From Amphimedon queenslandica (Eukaryota > Porifera > Demospongiae > Haplosclerida > Niphatidae), in contig NW_003546520.1 in the NCBI RefSeq assembly GCF_000090795.2, positions 1-41,919 of the forward strand: a DNA stretch of 41,919 nucleotides, given 5' to 3'. The notes under the pieces were generated by a model, which ran no database searches, had not been told where the DNA came from, and worked only from the letters and a program-made list of their open reading frames with translations. Numbering within the stretch: position 1 is the stretch's first letter; the number at the start of each line of letters is the position of its first letter. Shown piece after piece: positions 20,451 to 30,788 of the stretch. Position numbers and translations under genes: made by a program.

Positions 20451-22039
20451 AGTAATCATAATCTATTGCGACATAGGTACGTATAAATTAGACATTAGTA
20501 CATGTTCTTCACTCATTCATAATTACAGTAGATATAAAGTGACTGCATGAAATTTGTGTGAGCCACATAGTGATGTTATTAAATCAGAGATTAGTCAAGC
20601 CTAATAGCATGACTTGTTGCATTAATCATTAATTCTGGTACATAGCATACACATGCAAGGTAAAAGAAGGATATGTACAGTTAAGCACATGTAAAGTCAA
20701 CTCCAATTACATTCATAGATTCACCTTTCCCACCCGCATTGGCAATTAAACTTTTCAATGATAAAATATATATTTCATGAGGCTACCTGCTCTCTCTGCC
20801 TGTGAAACAGATCAAATTGGAGTGTGCTAATAAAACTGACAATGCTGATAATAATAAGCAATAGTAGTATCTGGCGATTGGGGGTTTTACATGTACATTA
20901 AGATTGATAGTCACATCACTACTTCACCGATGATATTAGACAACTAACATGCATAAAGCATAACTTGGGTTGCAACTACATTTGAACACTAAACCAGTAT
21001 CATTATCAAATACTAATATAGTACTATAAGCTACTACATACATGTAAATACACGTACAAACAAGCATAAATTCAGAAACATGTACGTTATTAGAAAACCA
21101 GCTCAATAATTATGTGGCAAATTACAAGAATTATAGTCAAAGGTAAAATAATAGTCACTTTGTAAAATTGGTCTAAAAAGGCAAAAGCATCCTTAAAATG
21201 CTATCATTGCCTTGTAGAGTTAAGTGCATGCATCCTAAGATATTATACAAGAACTTGACAGCTTAGGCAAGCTTAGAGCTATCAACATGAAGTGTTGCGT
21301 GTTTGTTAGTAAAAGGCCTTGCTTGCACAGCCAAAAAATTATCAAAGGAACTGATAGCAAAGGCAAGAACAATAAAACTGAGGAAAGTCTGATTGATACA
21401 GAATTATAGCATCAGTAAAGAATTACGGAGATCAGTAAAATAATAAGTAAGAACTTTCTTGATGCTTTTTCCATTTCAGTGCTTGTTTTTAGTAAAATAT
21501 AAGTATTTTACTTTTGACCTAAAAATTTTGACTTACATGTAGCTTACTAAACTAATAAATGTACGGTAAAGTAAGAATATTTGCATGGTTTCAGTAAACT
21601 GTGTACAGTCACAGTTTCAGTGGATAACAACATTTCCAACAGAAAATAAAACTATTCTAACAAAAAATTAATGCTAAAACTGTCACTAAATACTATTTAA
21701 TTTTCTAGATGTAAAGCCAGCTACATATGACTGATAATTAAAGTAAATAGATGAACATGTATTTTAGTCTGTTTTATGACAGATATTTTATAGTACATCC
21801 AAGAGTAAAGGCTTTGAAAGCCATCGTATGTACATAATGTTTGATGTAGTGACTCTAGTATAGTGATCGAGAAACGTAACATTCTACATGTACAATACTA
21901 TTGTTATTATGATTATTCTAATATAAACAAGGTAGGTTCGAATAGATTATCATTATTATTATTCTTAATAATATTAATAGCACTATTATTATTTAGTTAC
22001 TAATACAGTGTACCGCAGATAAAAATGAAACTACAATTA
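20451..22039. other. Non-coding AT-rich stretch
   Basis: No gene, RNA gene or structured repeat was recognised. It contains scattered TACATGTA words and an ATT-rich patch near 21940-22000. Confidence 0.4.
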
Positions 22040-22800
22040 CCACTAGGAACAAAAAATCAAACACAAAAGAGTTAAAAAATCATTAAAAAAGCAAAAATTA
22101 CAAAATTTGAGAATGGTCAACAAAAATACATTGAAGTTGATACCAGACAATTCGTACAAAATCACAAAAATTTCTAAACTAGCAAACTTTACGAAAATGC
22201 ACATAAAAATTTTCAAGTTTATATGACAAATAAATAAAATACAAACAAATGTGAAGAAATTTCAAAAATTTCTCAAAAAATTATGCAAGGAAAAAATTAA
22301 AAGTGTCTTTAAAAACAATTGTAAAGAACTTCAAAAATCAACTAAGTTAAAAAAGAGTTATGCATACATTGTACGTGACACATGAAGAAATTAAAAAAAT
22401 TTCAAAAAAAAATTCACAAAAGTTTTGAAAAAATGAAAAATTAAGAAAATACAGAATACATGTAACTAAAATATTTGTAAAGTTTTCAAAAAGTACATGT
22501 GTAATACATAAAATTAAAATATATGAAAGAATTTCACAAACATGGAATAAATACATAAAATATTACGAAAGCTGAAAAAAAGCCATAATAAAATCTTAGT
22601 AATTATGCACATGAAATTTAGATAAAAAGGAACTGACTAAAATTAGCGAAGACAAAATTTATTAAGAAACCACAAAAATGAGAAAGAAGTTTACTAAGAT
22701 ATAATCAAAATAGACAAATTAACAAAATTTGAAAAATTATTTAAAAAGCAAAATTACAAAAAATTAAGAAAGGCCAACAAAAAGATGTTAAAGCCTTAGT
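22040..22800. repeat. A-rich low-complexity tract with a diverged direct repeat
   Basis: It is strongly strand-asymmetric, with runs such as 'caaaaattt' and 'aaaaatttc' repeated many times on the plus strand. The words 'aaaagcaaaa', 'ttacaaaa' and 'caacaaaaa' occur in the same order at about 22080-22136 and 22737-22795, a diverged direct repeat 655 bp apart. The only long frame (22556-22347, minus) is a phenylalanine- and cysteine-rich translation of the tract and not a gene. Confidence 0.6.
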
Positions 22801-23364
22801 TTCCTGCCATAGTAATGGGTATTCAGCTTTGAATTTCTACATAACATAAGTTGATCTACATTTTGTGTATATGCACCAGAAAATGTAATACTGCATGTAA
22901 CTGAAAATCACAAATTTTTGACAATTATACAAACAGTATCTATTATACCCAATATGGTGTACATGAGAACAGTGAGGTTACAACACCCTACATGGTATAC
23001 AACACTGTACATGCATGGGTATTACTTAAATTAAAAGTCAGTGAACTATAGAGAGCACAGAATCCACAATTTACATAGTTCTTTAATAAATCATATTATA
23101 CTACATGCACCACGCAATATTATTTGGAGAACAAATATTAACCCACTGGGAAACATAATTGTAAAAATGTCTACTAAAGTTTGTAAAATAATGTATCAAA
23201 ATTTACTTCAGTATCTAACTCAGAAAGGCTACTCCTGATGCAGTAAAAACAAGAAGAAATACAAGAATTTATACTAATAATGCATTTTAAAAACAAAGGT
23301 ATATAAAAAATTCAACGATAGAAAATTTTTTACCTATCATAACTAAGCCTTTACTTGAAAGTCC
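22801..23364. other. Non-coding stretch
   Basis: I see no gene. The 65-codon plus-strand frame at 23041-23238 has no recognisable motif and no splice context. Confidence 0.4.
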
Positions 23365-24030
23365 TTCTGCCAAAAATGTGACAAAACACAAATCCAAAGC
23401 AGTAACGACAACAGCAATTTATTCATGACTATTTTGACGTTACTATTGAAATAATAAAATATGTATTATCAGGCTGGTAACCAAAGTGTACATGTACCAT
23501 TTATGAATGTTTTTGTGGAATTCGTATCGGCAGACATTTGAGATAAATCTGTAAATTAACAGTGCAAAAATAAACCCAATTAATGCACTGTTGATATTAA
23601 AGTGGGACTTATTATTATTATTATAATTATTACTATAATTAAATTGTTATTATTATGAAAAAAATTCATAAAAATAGTGGCCCAAGACACAAAACACTAG
23701 AGATACAATAGGGAGAAAAAAACAAAGAACAAAACAAAAAGGCTAGAATAAATAATAACAATAGTATGAAGGTTTAGACAGTATCTTTTCCAGCTAAAAC
23801 AGTAAAAAACAGAAGCCTAAAGCAGTAAAGACAGCAGCCATTTATTCGTGAAAATCTGGATGATACTATTGAAAAACAAAATTCGTACATGGATGGATCT
23901 TTATCAGGGTGGTAACCAAAGTGTACATGTACCATTTACAAATGTTGGTAGAGAAATCGCATTGGACAAAGTTGAGATAAATCTGTGAATTGAAAGTGCA
24001 AAATTGATGCACAATTAACATTAAATGCAT
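23365..24030 (+). repeat. Two direct copies of a ~235-bp unit (period ~430 bp)
   Basis: The copies lie at about 23365-23605 and 23795-24030. Shared words in order are 'aaagcagtaa', 'acagca', 'atttattc', 'ctattga', 'ggtaaccaaagtgtacatgt', 'accattta', 'tgagataaatctgt' and 'aattaa.gtgcaaaa'. The spacer holds ATT-rich sequence. No ORF is conserved between the copies. Confidence 0.75.
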
Positions 24031-24071
24031 GTATGTTGTTACGTCTCCAAAGACCAAGCTTTAAAAATATA

Positions 24072-24334
24072 TACCGTATTTCCTTAAATAAAAGCCCGGG
24101 TGTCTATTTGCTAACATGGTATTTGGATCTCGAAAAAATATATAAAAAAATTAAAAAACTTCAGACCAGAGTGGGATTCGAACCCGTAACCTCATGCTTT
24201 TGGCATCTGGAACTTCAGGCACTATCCACTAGACTACTGAGTCACTCCCAAGGTAACATTCCGTATTTATAGTTTAATTCTATTGCTACCCCGGCGTTTA
24301 TTCGAATGCGGCTTCTATTTAAGGATTTACGGTA
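24072..24334. mobile_element. 263-bp TIR element enclosing a tRNA-derived Pol III promoter
   Basis: Left end TACCGTATTTCCTTAAATA (24072) and right end (rc) TACCGTAAATCCTTAAATA, ending at 24334, are inverted and followed on both sides by AAAGCC/GAAGCC and a TATTTG/AATAAA-type continuation. Inside, on the minus strand, lies a tRNA-like sequence (24250-24164). No ORF is supported; the plus-strand frame at 24033-24272 is a shadow. A TA next to both ends is compatible with a TA target. It is best read as a MITE that captured or evolved from a tRNA-type SINE. Confidence 0.7.
24164..24250 (-). ncRNA. tRNA-like (SINE head) sequence with A and B boxes
   Basis: On the minus strand, the A box TAGTCTAGTGG (24236-24226) and the B box GGTTCGAATCC (24184-24174) are spaced as in a tRNA. 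The T-arm region (GGTTACGGGTTCGAATCCC) is well preserved. The acceptor stem pairs only in part (5' GGGAGTG with CACTCTG, first pair mismatched), and the anticodon stem does not form a clean 5-bp/7-nt hairpin. It is therefore more probably a tRNA-derived Pol III promoter than a working tRNA gene. Confidence 0.7.
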
Positions 24335-24984
24335 TTATCATTTGTAAAATTATGCAATGTAGTGAATTTACAATGAACAGCCTACAAAACTATATACTAT
24401 ATCTTGGTATAGCCATTGACCAAAGGTCTCAGGAAGCTCAAAAACTAAAACTACATGTATCATAAATGTAGACTAACTTCTCAAATCAAAATTACATCAA
24501 TGTGTTAGAACATGGCCACTAAATGCTGAGCTGAAATTTTTACATTGGGTACATGTACTTTTAACTAGAGCACAGGCACTACATGTACATGTATACATGA
24601 ACACAGTAATTAACTCCAAAGCTTGTGGAATATCAAGATATGGAAACACTAAAGAGATAGAGAAACAGAAGGTACAAAAAGAGGGAGAGAATTGTATTGA
24701 TATTTCAAACTTATAAACAAGTATTGATGTCAGTACTCATTGATAACAAGTTTGAGACTAGTCAATTACATTCATGTACATGTACTTATGCTTTATACTC
24801 AATCAGTGACTCAGTGACATAAACATAGGCCTGTGACAATTACCATTACAACTACCAAGTAATCCATTAACTCAAATACATGTACATGTATGTTATATAT
24901 GTATCACTTACCATCATAATAATAATGTTACATATGTGTCACTTACCATTATAATCATATCACTTACCATTAACATTATGGTCT
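24335..24984. other. Non-coding stretch before the piggyBac remnant
   Basis: It contains several ACATGTACATGTA palindromes (24545-24595, 24770-24785, 24875-24890) and a short duplicated 'tcacttaccat' motif (24904, 24939, 24959). No gene was seen. Confidence 0.4.
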
Positions 24985-26305
24985 TGCCTAATCCCGATAC
25001 ATGTGAAAATGAATGGCAGAGGAAACCAATGAAGCTGGAGGAAGTAGATATTTTTTTGGGCCACTGCAATCATGATTGGAGTCATGGGATTTCCTAAATT
25101 GAGGTAAAATAATAAAAATAAAACTAATTTACATTTTCACAGAGACTACTGGTGTAAAAAGTGGCCCTTCTACAGTGACAACCTGTCAATAATCATGTCA
25201 GGATGTAGGTTTGAGCTGACTTGCACTTGAATGATGACCTTAAAATGCCACCTAGAAATAGCCCCAATTTTGACAAGTTATACAAATTTAGGCCTCTTTT
25301 AGACAAACTAGTGATAGCATTTCAATACCACTACACACCCGATCAAAACTTACAAATAGATAAGTCATTTGTGGGCTTCAAAGGGAGGCTGTTTTGGGTA
25401 CAGTATATGCCCAAAAAACCACAAAGTGGGGCATAAAGACATCGATACTTGCTGATGCCTCAAATGGACATATCTGGAATGTGAAGGTGTATTCAGGTAC
25501 ATGTAAAATTATAACACGATAATTGTTACCTTTAGCTGTTTCAATTAGGAAAGGACAAAGATAGTGATCCAGAAAAGGAATTGGCTGACAATTTGGCACT
25601 CACTTTGTCTGGACTTGAAGGGAAGGGTTATCATGTCTACTCAGACAATTTTATACTTCACCTGCATTGTTTCCTCAGCTTCATGACCATGGATTTCCAG
25701 CTTGTGGTACTGTTCACATAAACAGAGTAGGGATTCCAAAAGAATTTTAGAAATGTCCAGTTGCCAAAGGCATATCCTAGAACAAAAATAAAATTAACAA
25801 TTGACTTATATTCTAGGTGAAATAAAAGCATCAGAAACAGACGGTGGATAGCTTACATGCCTGAAATGGCAAGATAAAAGTACTGTAACCATGTTTTCAA
25901 GTTTTTAAAATAATGAGATAATAGGGAGAACCAAAAAGGCTGATGGAGGAACTGAGGTTGTGAAGAAACCAAAAATTGTGGAAGGGTACCACCAATATTT
26001 GGGTGATGTAGATCGCAATGATCAACTGATAAAGTACTACACCTATTCACACAGGCTAGTCATAACTATTTCTGTTATAATTTGTTATTGTACATACATG
26101 TAGGTCAAAAAAATGGTGGAGAAGACTGTTCTTTCATTTCCTAGAAGTGGCTCTTGTAAATGCATTCATTCTCTTCAATAAAAAAAAACAAGACGCATGC
26201 CTTTGCTTGACTTTAGAATTATCTGTTGCCAAATACCTGCTACAGAAACACCAGTACTGTGTAGACCGTCTGCATGTTGCTCTTACAACCAACCAATTTG
26301 ACTAA
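24985..26305 (+). pseudogene. piggyBac-family transposase pseudogene with introns
   Basis: Domain order matches the DDE_Tnp_1_7 transposase: KPMKLEEVDIF, GVMGFPKLR, RDYWCKKWP, LYKFRPLLDKLVIAFQYHYT, LQIDKSFVGFKGRLFWVQYM, ILADASNGHIWNVKVYSG, GKGYHVYSDNF followed one frame over by YTSPALF, CGTVHINRVGIPKEF, GDVDRNDQ, and SKKWWRRLFFHFLEVALVNA. The catalytic aspartates (in LQIDK, LADA and SDNF) are visible. The Glu after the first is Lys. Introns are inferred at 25104-25142 (phase 2), 25497-25548 (phase 1) and 26055-26103 (phase 2; its donor is GC instead of GT); removing them restores homology exactly. Stops (for example 25228 and 25747) and frameshifts near 25420 and 25650 make it dead. Intron loss of function or domestication cannot be told apart here. 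TTAA termini were not found. Confidence 0.88.
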
Positions 26306-26689
26306 ACGAACGCAACACATTCCCAGAAAAATTTAAAAATTCTGAATTTGGAGGAAGGCAATTATGTGAAGTTACTAGAGCCAGGGGAAAAAGTCACAAA
26401 CTCAGTTTTAAAACATGGAAAACCCCATTACATCCACACCCTTGCATGGAACTATATCATACAAAACAAGACTACAGCAAATAGCATCCTATATCATATA
26501 AAACATACCAGTAATTATTATCAAGTTATAGGTAGTAAAATAAGTTTTGTTTGACATTACTATAAACAGTAACTACTGCAGAATGATACTACAATTATGA
26601 AAAATAATTACAAATTACATATACACATAATGATCAATGGTAAAGTATACAAAAATGCACAAATAATGATAATATACATGTATCTGCAC
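26306..26689. other. Region after the piggyBac remnant
   Basis: The plus-strand frame 26348-26554 could be the decayed C terminus or an unrelated frame; the expected Cys-rich C-terminal domain was not recognised. Otherwise it is AT-rich non-coding sequence. Confidence 0.3.
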
Positions 26690-26895
26690 ACAAACAGTCA
26701 TACAATGGTAAAGTACATACACACACATGTAATATATTAGTACACACACAGACAGCAAACACACAGACACACTCAATGGACAAACACACATACACACACA
26801 TGTTATTATACTAGCACACACAGACACATACAATAGACAAACACACACCACACACACAATGGACAAATACACACACACACACAATGGACAAACAC
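26690..26895. repeat. CA-rich minisatellite
   Basis: (ACAC)n blocks are interleaved with the recurring phrase 'caatggacaaacacac' or a close variant, about five times. The minus-strand 104-codon frame here (Val/Cys/Tyr rich) is a translation of the repeat. Confidence 0.85.
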
Positions 26896-26919
26896 GCATG
26901 TACAGTAATGAAAAACTAA

Positions 26920-27965
26920 ATTCAATCAATTAATTGCATCATACATGTAATCAATAGACCTCTCAAGCTGTGCATGACTAGGTGTATGAATAGAATTATT
27001 TTAAGATACGGTATCCACCTACACATAACAATGGCTGCCATTTTGGATGGCAAGATTTAATGAAGAAGATATGAAGTAAACTATAAAAATGATTTGTCTA
27101 GGAGGTCTGGAGCTCTATCAAGCTACAAAAGTTGGTTGGATGAAAGAATGGGTGCTACCAAGCATCTCATAAGATTTGGTGCAATGTGCAGTAGATTCTT
27201 TATTATAGCTTGCTTTCTGCTTTTGCTCATTGGTTCATCATAGAAAGTTGCCTTCCATGGAATTTATTTCCTTCTTTACCACACCCACTGCCATATTTAC
27301 TCTTGTGACGTAGTTGATTCTCACCTTGAGAGATCTATAAAAGCACCACATGGCCCCTAATAATGGCTACCCAAGCCCACATTGGTCTCCAGTACTAGCC
27401 ACCCAGGCCCATACTACACTCCCAAAGAAATTAGATGTACATGTAGGTGAGTTACCATCTACAAACAAGGGCCATATCTACAAAAACACAGAGCCTACAA
27501 CAGTTTTACACATGCATGTACATGTACTACAAAAAATTAGTAACTGCCTATTAAAGCAACTCTACTTTAGGACTATAAAGATTACTTAAAACATGCCTGA
27601 CCTGACTAGAGTGGATTTGGCAGAAAGAGTTGGGCACCCAAAAAAACATTTTAACCTACCACATTTGGTTCTCAAGGCCAGACTGCCGGTCCGGTCCCAT
27701 GAGAAAAACCACACACCTCTTACTATAATGACTAACATGCATGAACAAGCAACAATAATGGTAACAAAAAATAACTAATAGCACAATTTCTAAACCACAT
27801 AAGCAAAACTGCAGCAAAAGACCATCTGATGGTGACCTTATAAGAAGAGGGAATCACGGGCAATGGCCAATCATTCTAATCGAGGTGCACCCCAGCGCTA
27901 GGCTACGGTTATGGTTAGCTGGGTTCAAATATTAGTATATCTCCCAGAAACACTGAGGTGGAAGG
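26920..27965 (+). repeat. Diverged duplication, copy 1 (interrupted by a MITE)
   Basis: It matches 29669-30250 over about 600 bp once the MITE at 26955-27337 is removed. Shared phrases: 'tcaattaattgcatcataca', 'ggctac.caagcccacattgg', 'gatgtacatgtaggtgagtt', 'gcctgacctgact', 'gccagactgcc.gtcc', 'aaagaccatctgatgg' and 'cgaggtgcacccc'. Short frames at 27350-27778 are not conserved in the second copy because of indels, so neither copy looks coding. Confidence 0.85.
26955..27337. mobile_element. 383-bp MITE inserted in duplication copy 1
   Basis: The ends are inverted: TAGACCTCTCAAGCTGTG (26955) and, as reverse complement of the right end, TAGATCTCTCAAGGTGAG (to 27337). The paralogous copy has an uninterrupted 'aatcaataaaag' at 29699-29710, which is exactly what remains if the element and one copy of AT or ATA are removed here. 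This is direct empty-site evidence for insertion, with a 2-3 bp target duplication. No ORF inside. Confidence 0.85.
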
Positions 27966-29099
27966 GCCTGAGCAAAGGCTATACTGATCTCAGCCCTAAA
28001 ACAAAGGCCTGAGCAAAGATATATCTGCTCTCAAGATCCGAAACAAAAACACCACCCTAAGTTAGACACCAGTACTTTTGGAAAGTACCCACTAGTCCCT
28101 CGAACGAGGGAGGGTTCAATGTAGCTCTGGGTCACTGTGGTCATTCCCCTGTGTGAACCAGACCCATGCTTACTATGTCGGTCCGATGCTCTAATAACAT
28201 AATGTACATACATAACAAAAATAAGTAACCATTATCTATAATTTAAAAGTCAAATTTACAATACATAAAATTAAATTTAGAAATTATTTTCCAGACACAA
28301 CATAAAAGTATCAAAACAAATACAGTAATGCAAACAGGAAAACCTCCCAAAATAAGGAAATTAGAAAGTACACTCAAGTGTCAAATAAATTTAAGTTGCA
28401 ATCATCCAATGCAATTCCAAGAATATACATGCCTAAGCAATTTGATTGCCTCGATGACGAAGTATAAGAATTTTTTAGGAAATATGAAGGGATATTTATG
28501 ACGCACCTCTCAGCAATAATCCCATCCCACAAAATTTTGTTAGTAATGCAGAAAGCAAAATTTTAGAGCATATATTATACCACTGAGCTCTCAAAATAAA
28601 TCAGCAGAGCTCCTAAAATATTTTCTTGAAAACACCAACTCTGAATACACACCCAGTATATCTCTTAGGGTGAAAATAAATAATCCATTACCAATACCAT
28701 CACCTTCTCTTCACTGACATTTGATTGGAGACAACTGCAAAACCGCTAAAACTCTCCACTTCCAGAAAAATACGTGCTGCCGGAGACCACACTGATTGCA
28801 AAAGCTCCAAAAAGATGTTCTCCTTTTTAGACCAAGGTCAATGCCACAACCACCCAACATAGTACACAACCTCAGGTCCTTTATATTACCACGAGCACAG
28901 ATTAATCTTTCAAATAAAGACCTTTCGTTTTTCACTATTCCCAATTTTCCAACTAAAGATCATTTAACACATTATAGTCAATATTATCAATTTGAAAATT
29001 CAATTACAAGATCATTTTATAACACGCAAGATCACCCACCTACACAATTATGAATAATGAATGTAAAAAACTTAGACTAAAACACACATACATGTACAT
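27966..29099. other. Unique spacer between the duplication copies
   Basis: No gene is recognised. Overlapping opposite-strand frames at 28711-29053 (about 77-85 codons) lack motifs and introns that I can defend. The sequence is AT-rich to about 28700 and has mixed composition after. Confidence 0.35.
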
Positions 29100-29139
29100 G
29101 ACAGACAGGGTCCACACAGGGGTGGGGACCCTGTCTGTC
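29100..29139. repeat. Perfect 14-bp hairpin, 12-nt loop
   Basis: GACAGACAGGGTCC (29100-29113) and GGACCCTGTCTGTC (29126-29139) are exact reverse complements. It lies beside a CA repeat and before duplication copy 2. Confidence 0.9.
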
Positions 29140-29216
29140 TCCATCTCTGTGGGGTTTTTTACACACACACACTACATGTACAGTAATGAATAACTAGGAT
29201 GATTTTAAAAACATTA

Positions 29217-29665
29217 TGGGGCGAGCACCAGCGAGCTTTGTGAATTTATGTCAAAATAATAAGCTATTACAATTTCAATACTTCATTTCAAGTTGTCAAT
29301 GACAAAAATGAACAAAACCAAGTGATTACATGTAGTTGTGTCACTGCATCAACTTTTACATTTGGTTGGGTTTAGCCTACTCACTTTATCGATTGCAGCA
29401 TATATATATGCTATATCTTTGTAAATAAAATGACTTGAAAATCTTCGTTGTCTAAAAGTGCCAGTTGCTTTAACTTTAAGAGCTTTTTACACTGACTTTC
29501 AAATGCCATCAGCCACTCCCAGTTTCAATGGAAATATTGAAAATTTAGAATCTACTGCATTGCTAAAGCATGTGCTATCACGGATATATAGAGGAGATAC
29601 GAAATACGTACGTGTACAGACGGACAAACAAACAAACTCTGCTAGTCTTAGTGGGGCTCGCCCCA
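29217..29665. mobile_element. 449-bp MITE with TGGGGCGAGC termini
   Basis: TGGGGCGAGC (29217-29226) and GCTCGCCCCA (29656-29665) are perfect 10-bp terminal inverted repeats. ATTA directly precedes (29213-29216) and directly follows (29666-29669), a probable 4-bp target duplication. It interrupts the left end of duplication copy 2: the first copy runs straight from 'cagtaatga.' to 'tcaattaattgc' without it. The 70-codon frame at 29458-29670 runs out across the right end and is not a transposase. Confidence 0.8.
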
Positions 29666-30250
29666 ATTAAATTTAATCAATTAATTGCATCATACATGTA
29701 ATCAATAAAAGAACCACAATGGCTACACAAGCCCACATTGGTCTACAGTACTAGCTACCCAGGCCCACACTACACTCCCAAAGGAACTAGATGTACATGT
29801 AGGTGAGTTACCATCTACAAACAAGGGCCATATCCACAAAACCACAGAGCCTACACCAGTTTTACACATGCATGTACATGTACTACAAAAACTTAGTATC
29901 AGTCTATTAAAGCAACTCTAGTTTTGGACTAAATAGATTACTTAAAACTTGCCTGACCTGACTTAAGTGGATTTGGCAGAGCAGGGAGAGTTGGGCACCC
30001 CAAAAAAAGCTTTAATAGGCCATATCTGGTTCTCAAGGCCAGACTGCCAGTCCCTTTGGAGGGTCAAGTGAGAAAAACCACACACCTCTTACTATAATGA
30101 ACTGGAGCAAAAGACCATCTGATGGCGACCTTATAACAACGATCAATGGGAGGGAATCACGGGCATTGGCCAATCATTCTAATCGAGGTGCACCCCTAGC
30201 GCTAGGCTACGGCTATGGTTAGCTGTGTTCAGATATTTGTATATATCCCA
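29666..30250 (+). repeat. Diverged duplication, copy 2
   Basis: Homologous to 26920-26954 plus 27338-27965 (see copy 1). The copies differ by scattered substitutions and short indels, for example an extra 'tttggagggtca' in this copy near 30055. The start-to-start distance of the uninterrupted parts is about 2.4 kb. Confidence 0.85.
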
Positions 30251-30300
30251 AAAACACACACAAACACACACACACTTAGTACACACATATACACACAATA
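30251..30300. repeat. CA-rich microsatellite
   Basis: A run of 'acacacaca' words at the right edge of duplication copy 2. It is comparable to the longer CA array at 26690-26895 near copy 1. Confidence 0.8.
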
Positions 30301-30780
30301 ATGGTAAAGTATACACAAACATGTACATAATGGTATTATACAGTATGCACCAAGATAACACAATACATTTATATGTAATTTACCGTTACAAAGAATTGAT
30401 GATTTCTTAATCTTGACTTTATACCATCTTTCTTTTTATGCCATCCTGCTTATATACCCAGGAGTTACTGAACATCATGTTTATCCTAATATATGTTGCC
30501 ATTCAGTTACTCATCCATTCCTTCACCCATCACTTTTATCCCTACGGTAAATAGTCAAAATGATTAAAGAAAAGTATCCCAAATTACTTACTTGAAACAG
30601 CCTTCCAGTCAGTATGGCCATGCATATAGCTAGTAGAGGCTGGAGTATAGGTCAAGAAAGCATAACAATCAGATTAAAAATTGAGATGGGCGTGGTTTGG
30701 GTGTGGTCGCTAATGAAGAATGAACTCTAGCTTGTTCAGTCATGACAGTTTCTACCTTTATCTCCGTTTCAAAATGCTTT
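30301..30780. other. Non-coding spacer before the hAT element
   Basis: Nothing recognised. T-rich/AT-rich, with no ORF that I would support. Confidence 0.4.
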
Positions 30781-30788
30781 TGGATCTA
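30781..30788. repeat. Probable left target site duplication of the hAT element
   Basis: TGGATCTA directly before the left inverted terminus. The octamer after the right terminus (32991-32998) is TGGGCCTA, with 6 of 8 bases identical and two transitions. hAT elements make 8-bp duplications. Confidence 0.6.

Noticed and set aside
24164-24250. Functional tRNA gene
   Set aside because: A and B boxes are good, but the acceptor and anticodon stems do not fold cleanly, and it lies inside a TIR element; a tRNA-derived SINE head fits better.
26615-26929. 104-codon minus-strand frame rich in Val, Cys and Tyr
   Set aside because: Translation of the CA minisatellite; no complexity outside the repeat.
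29458-29670. 70-codon frame in the 449-bp MITE
   Set aside because: It extends over the inverted end into flanking sequence and has no transposase motif.
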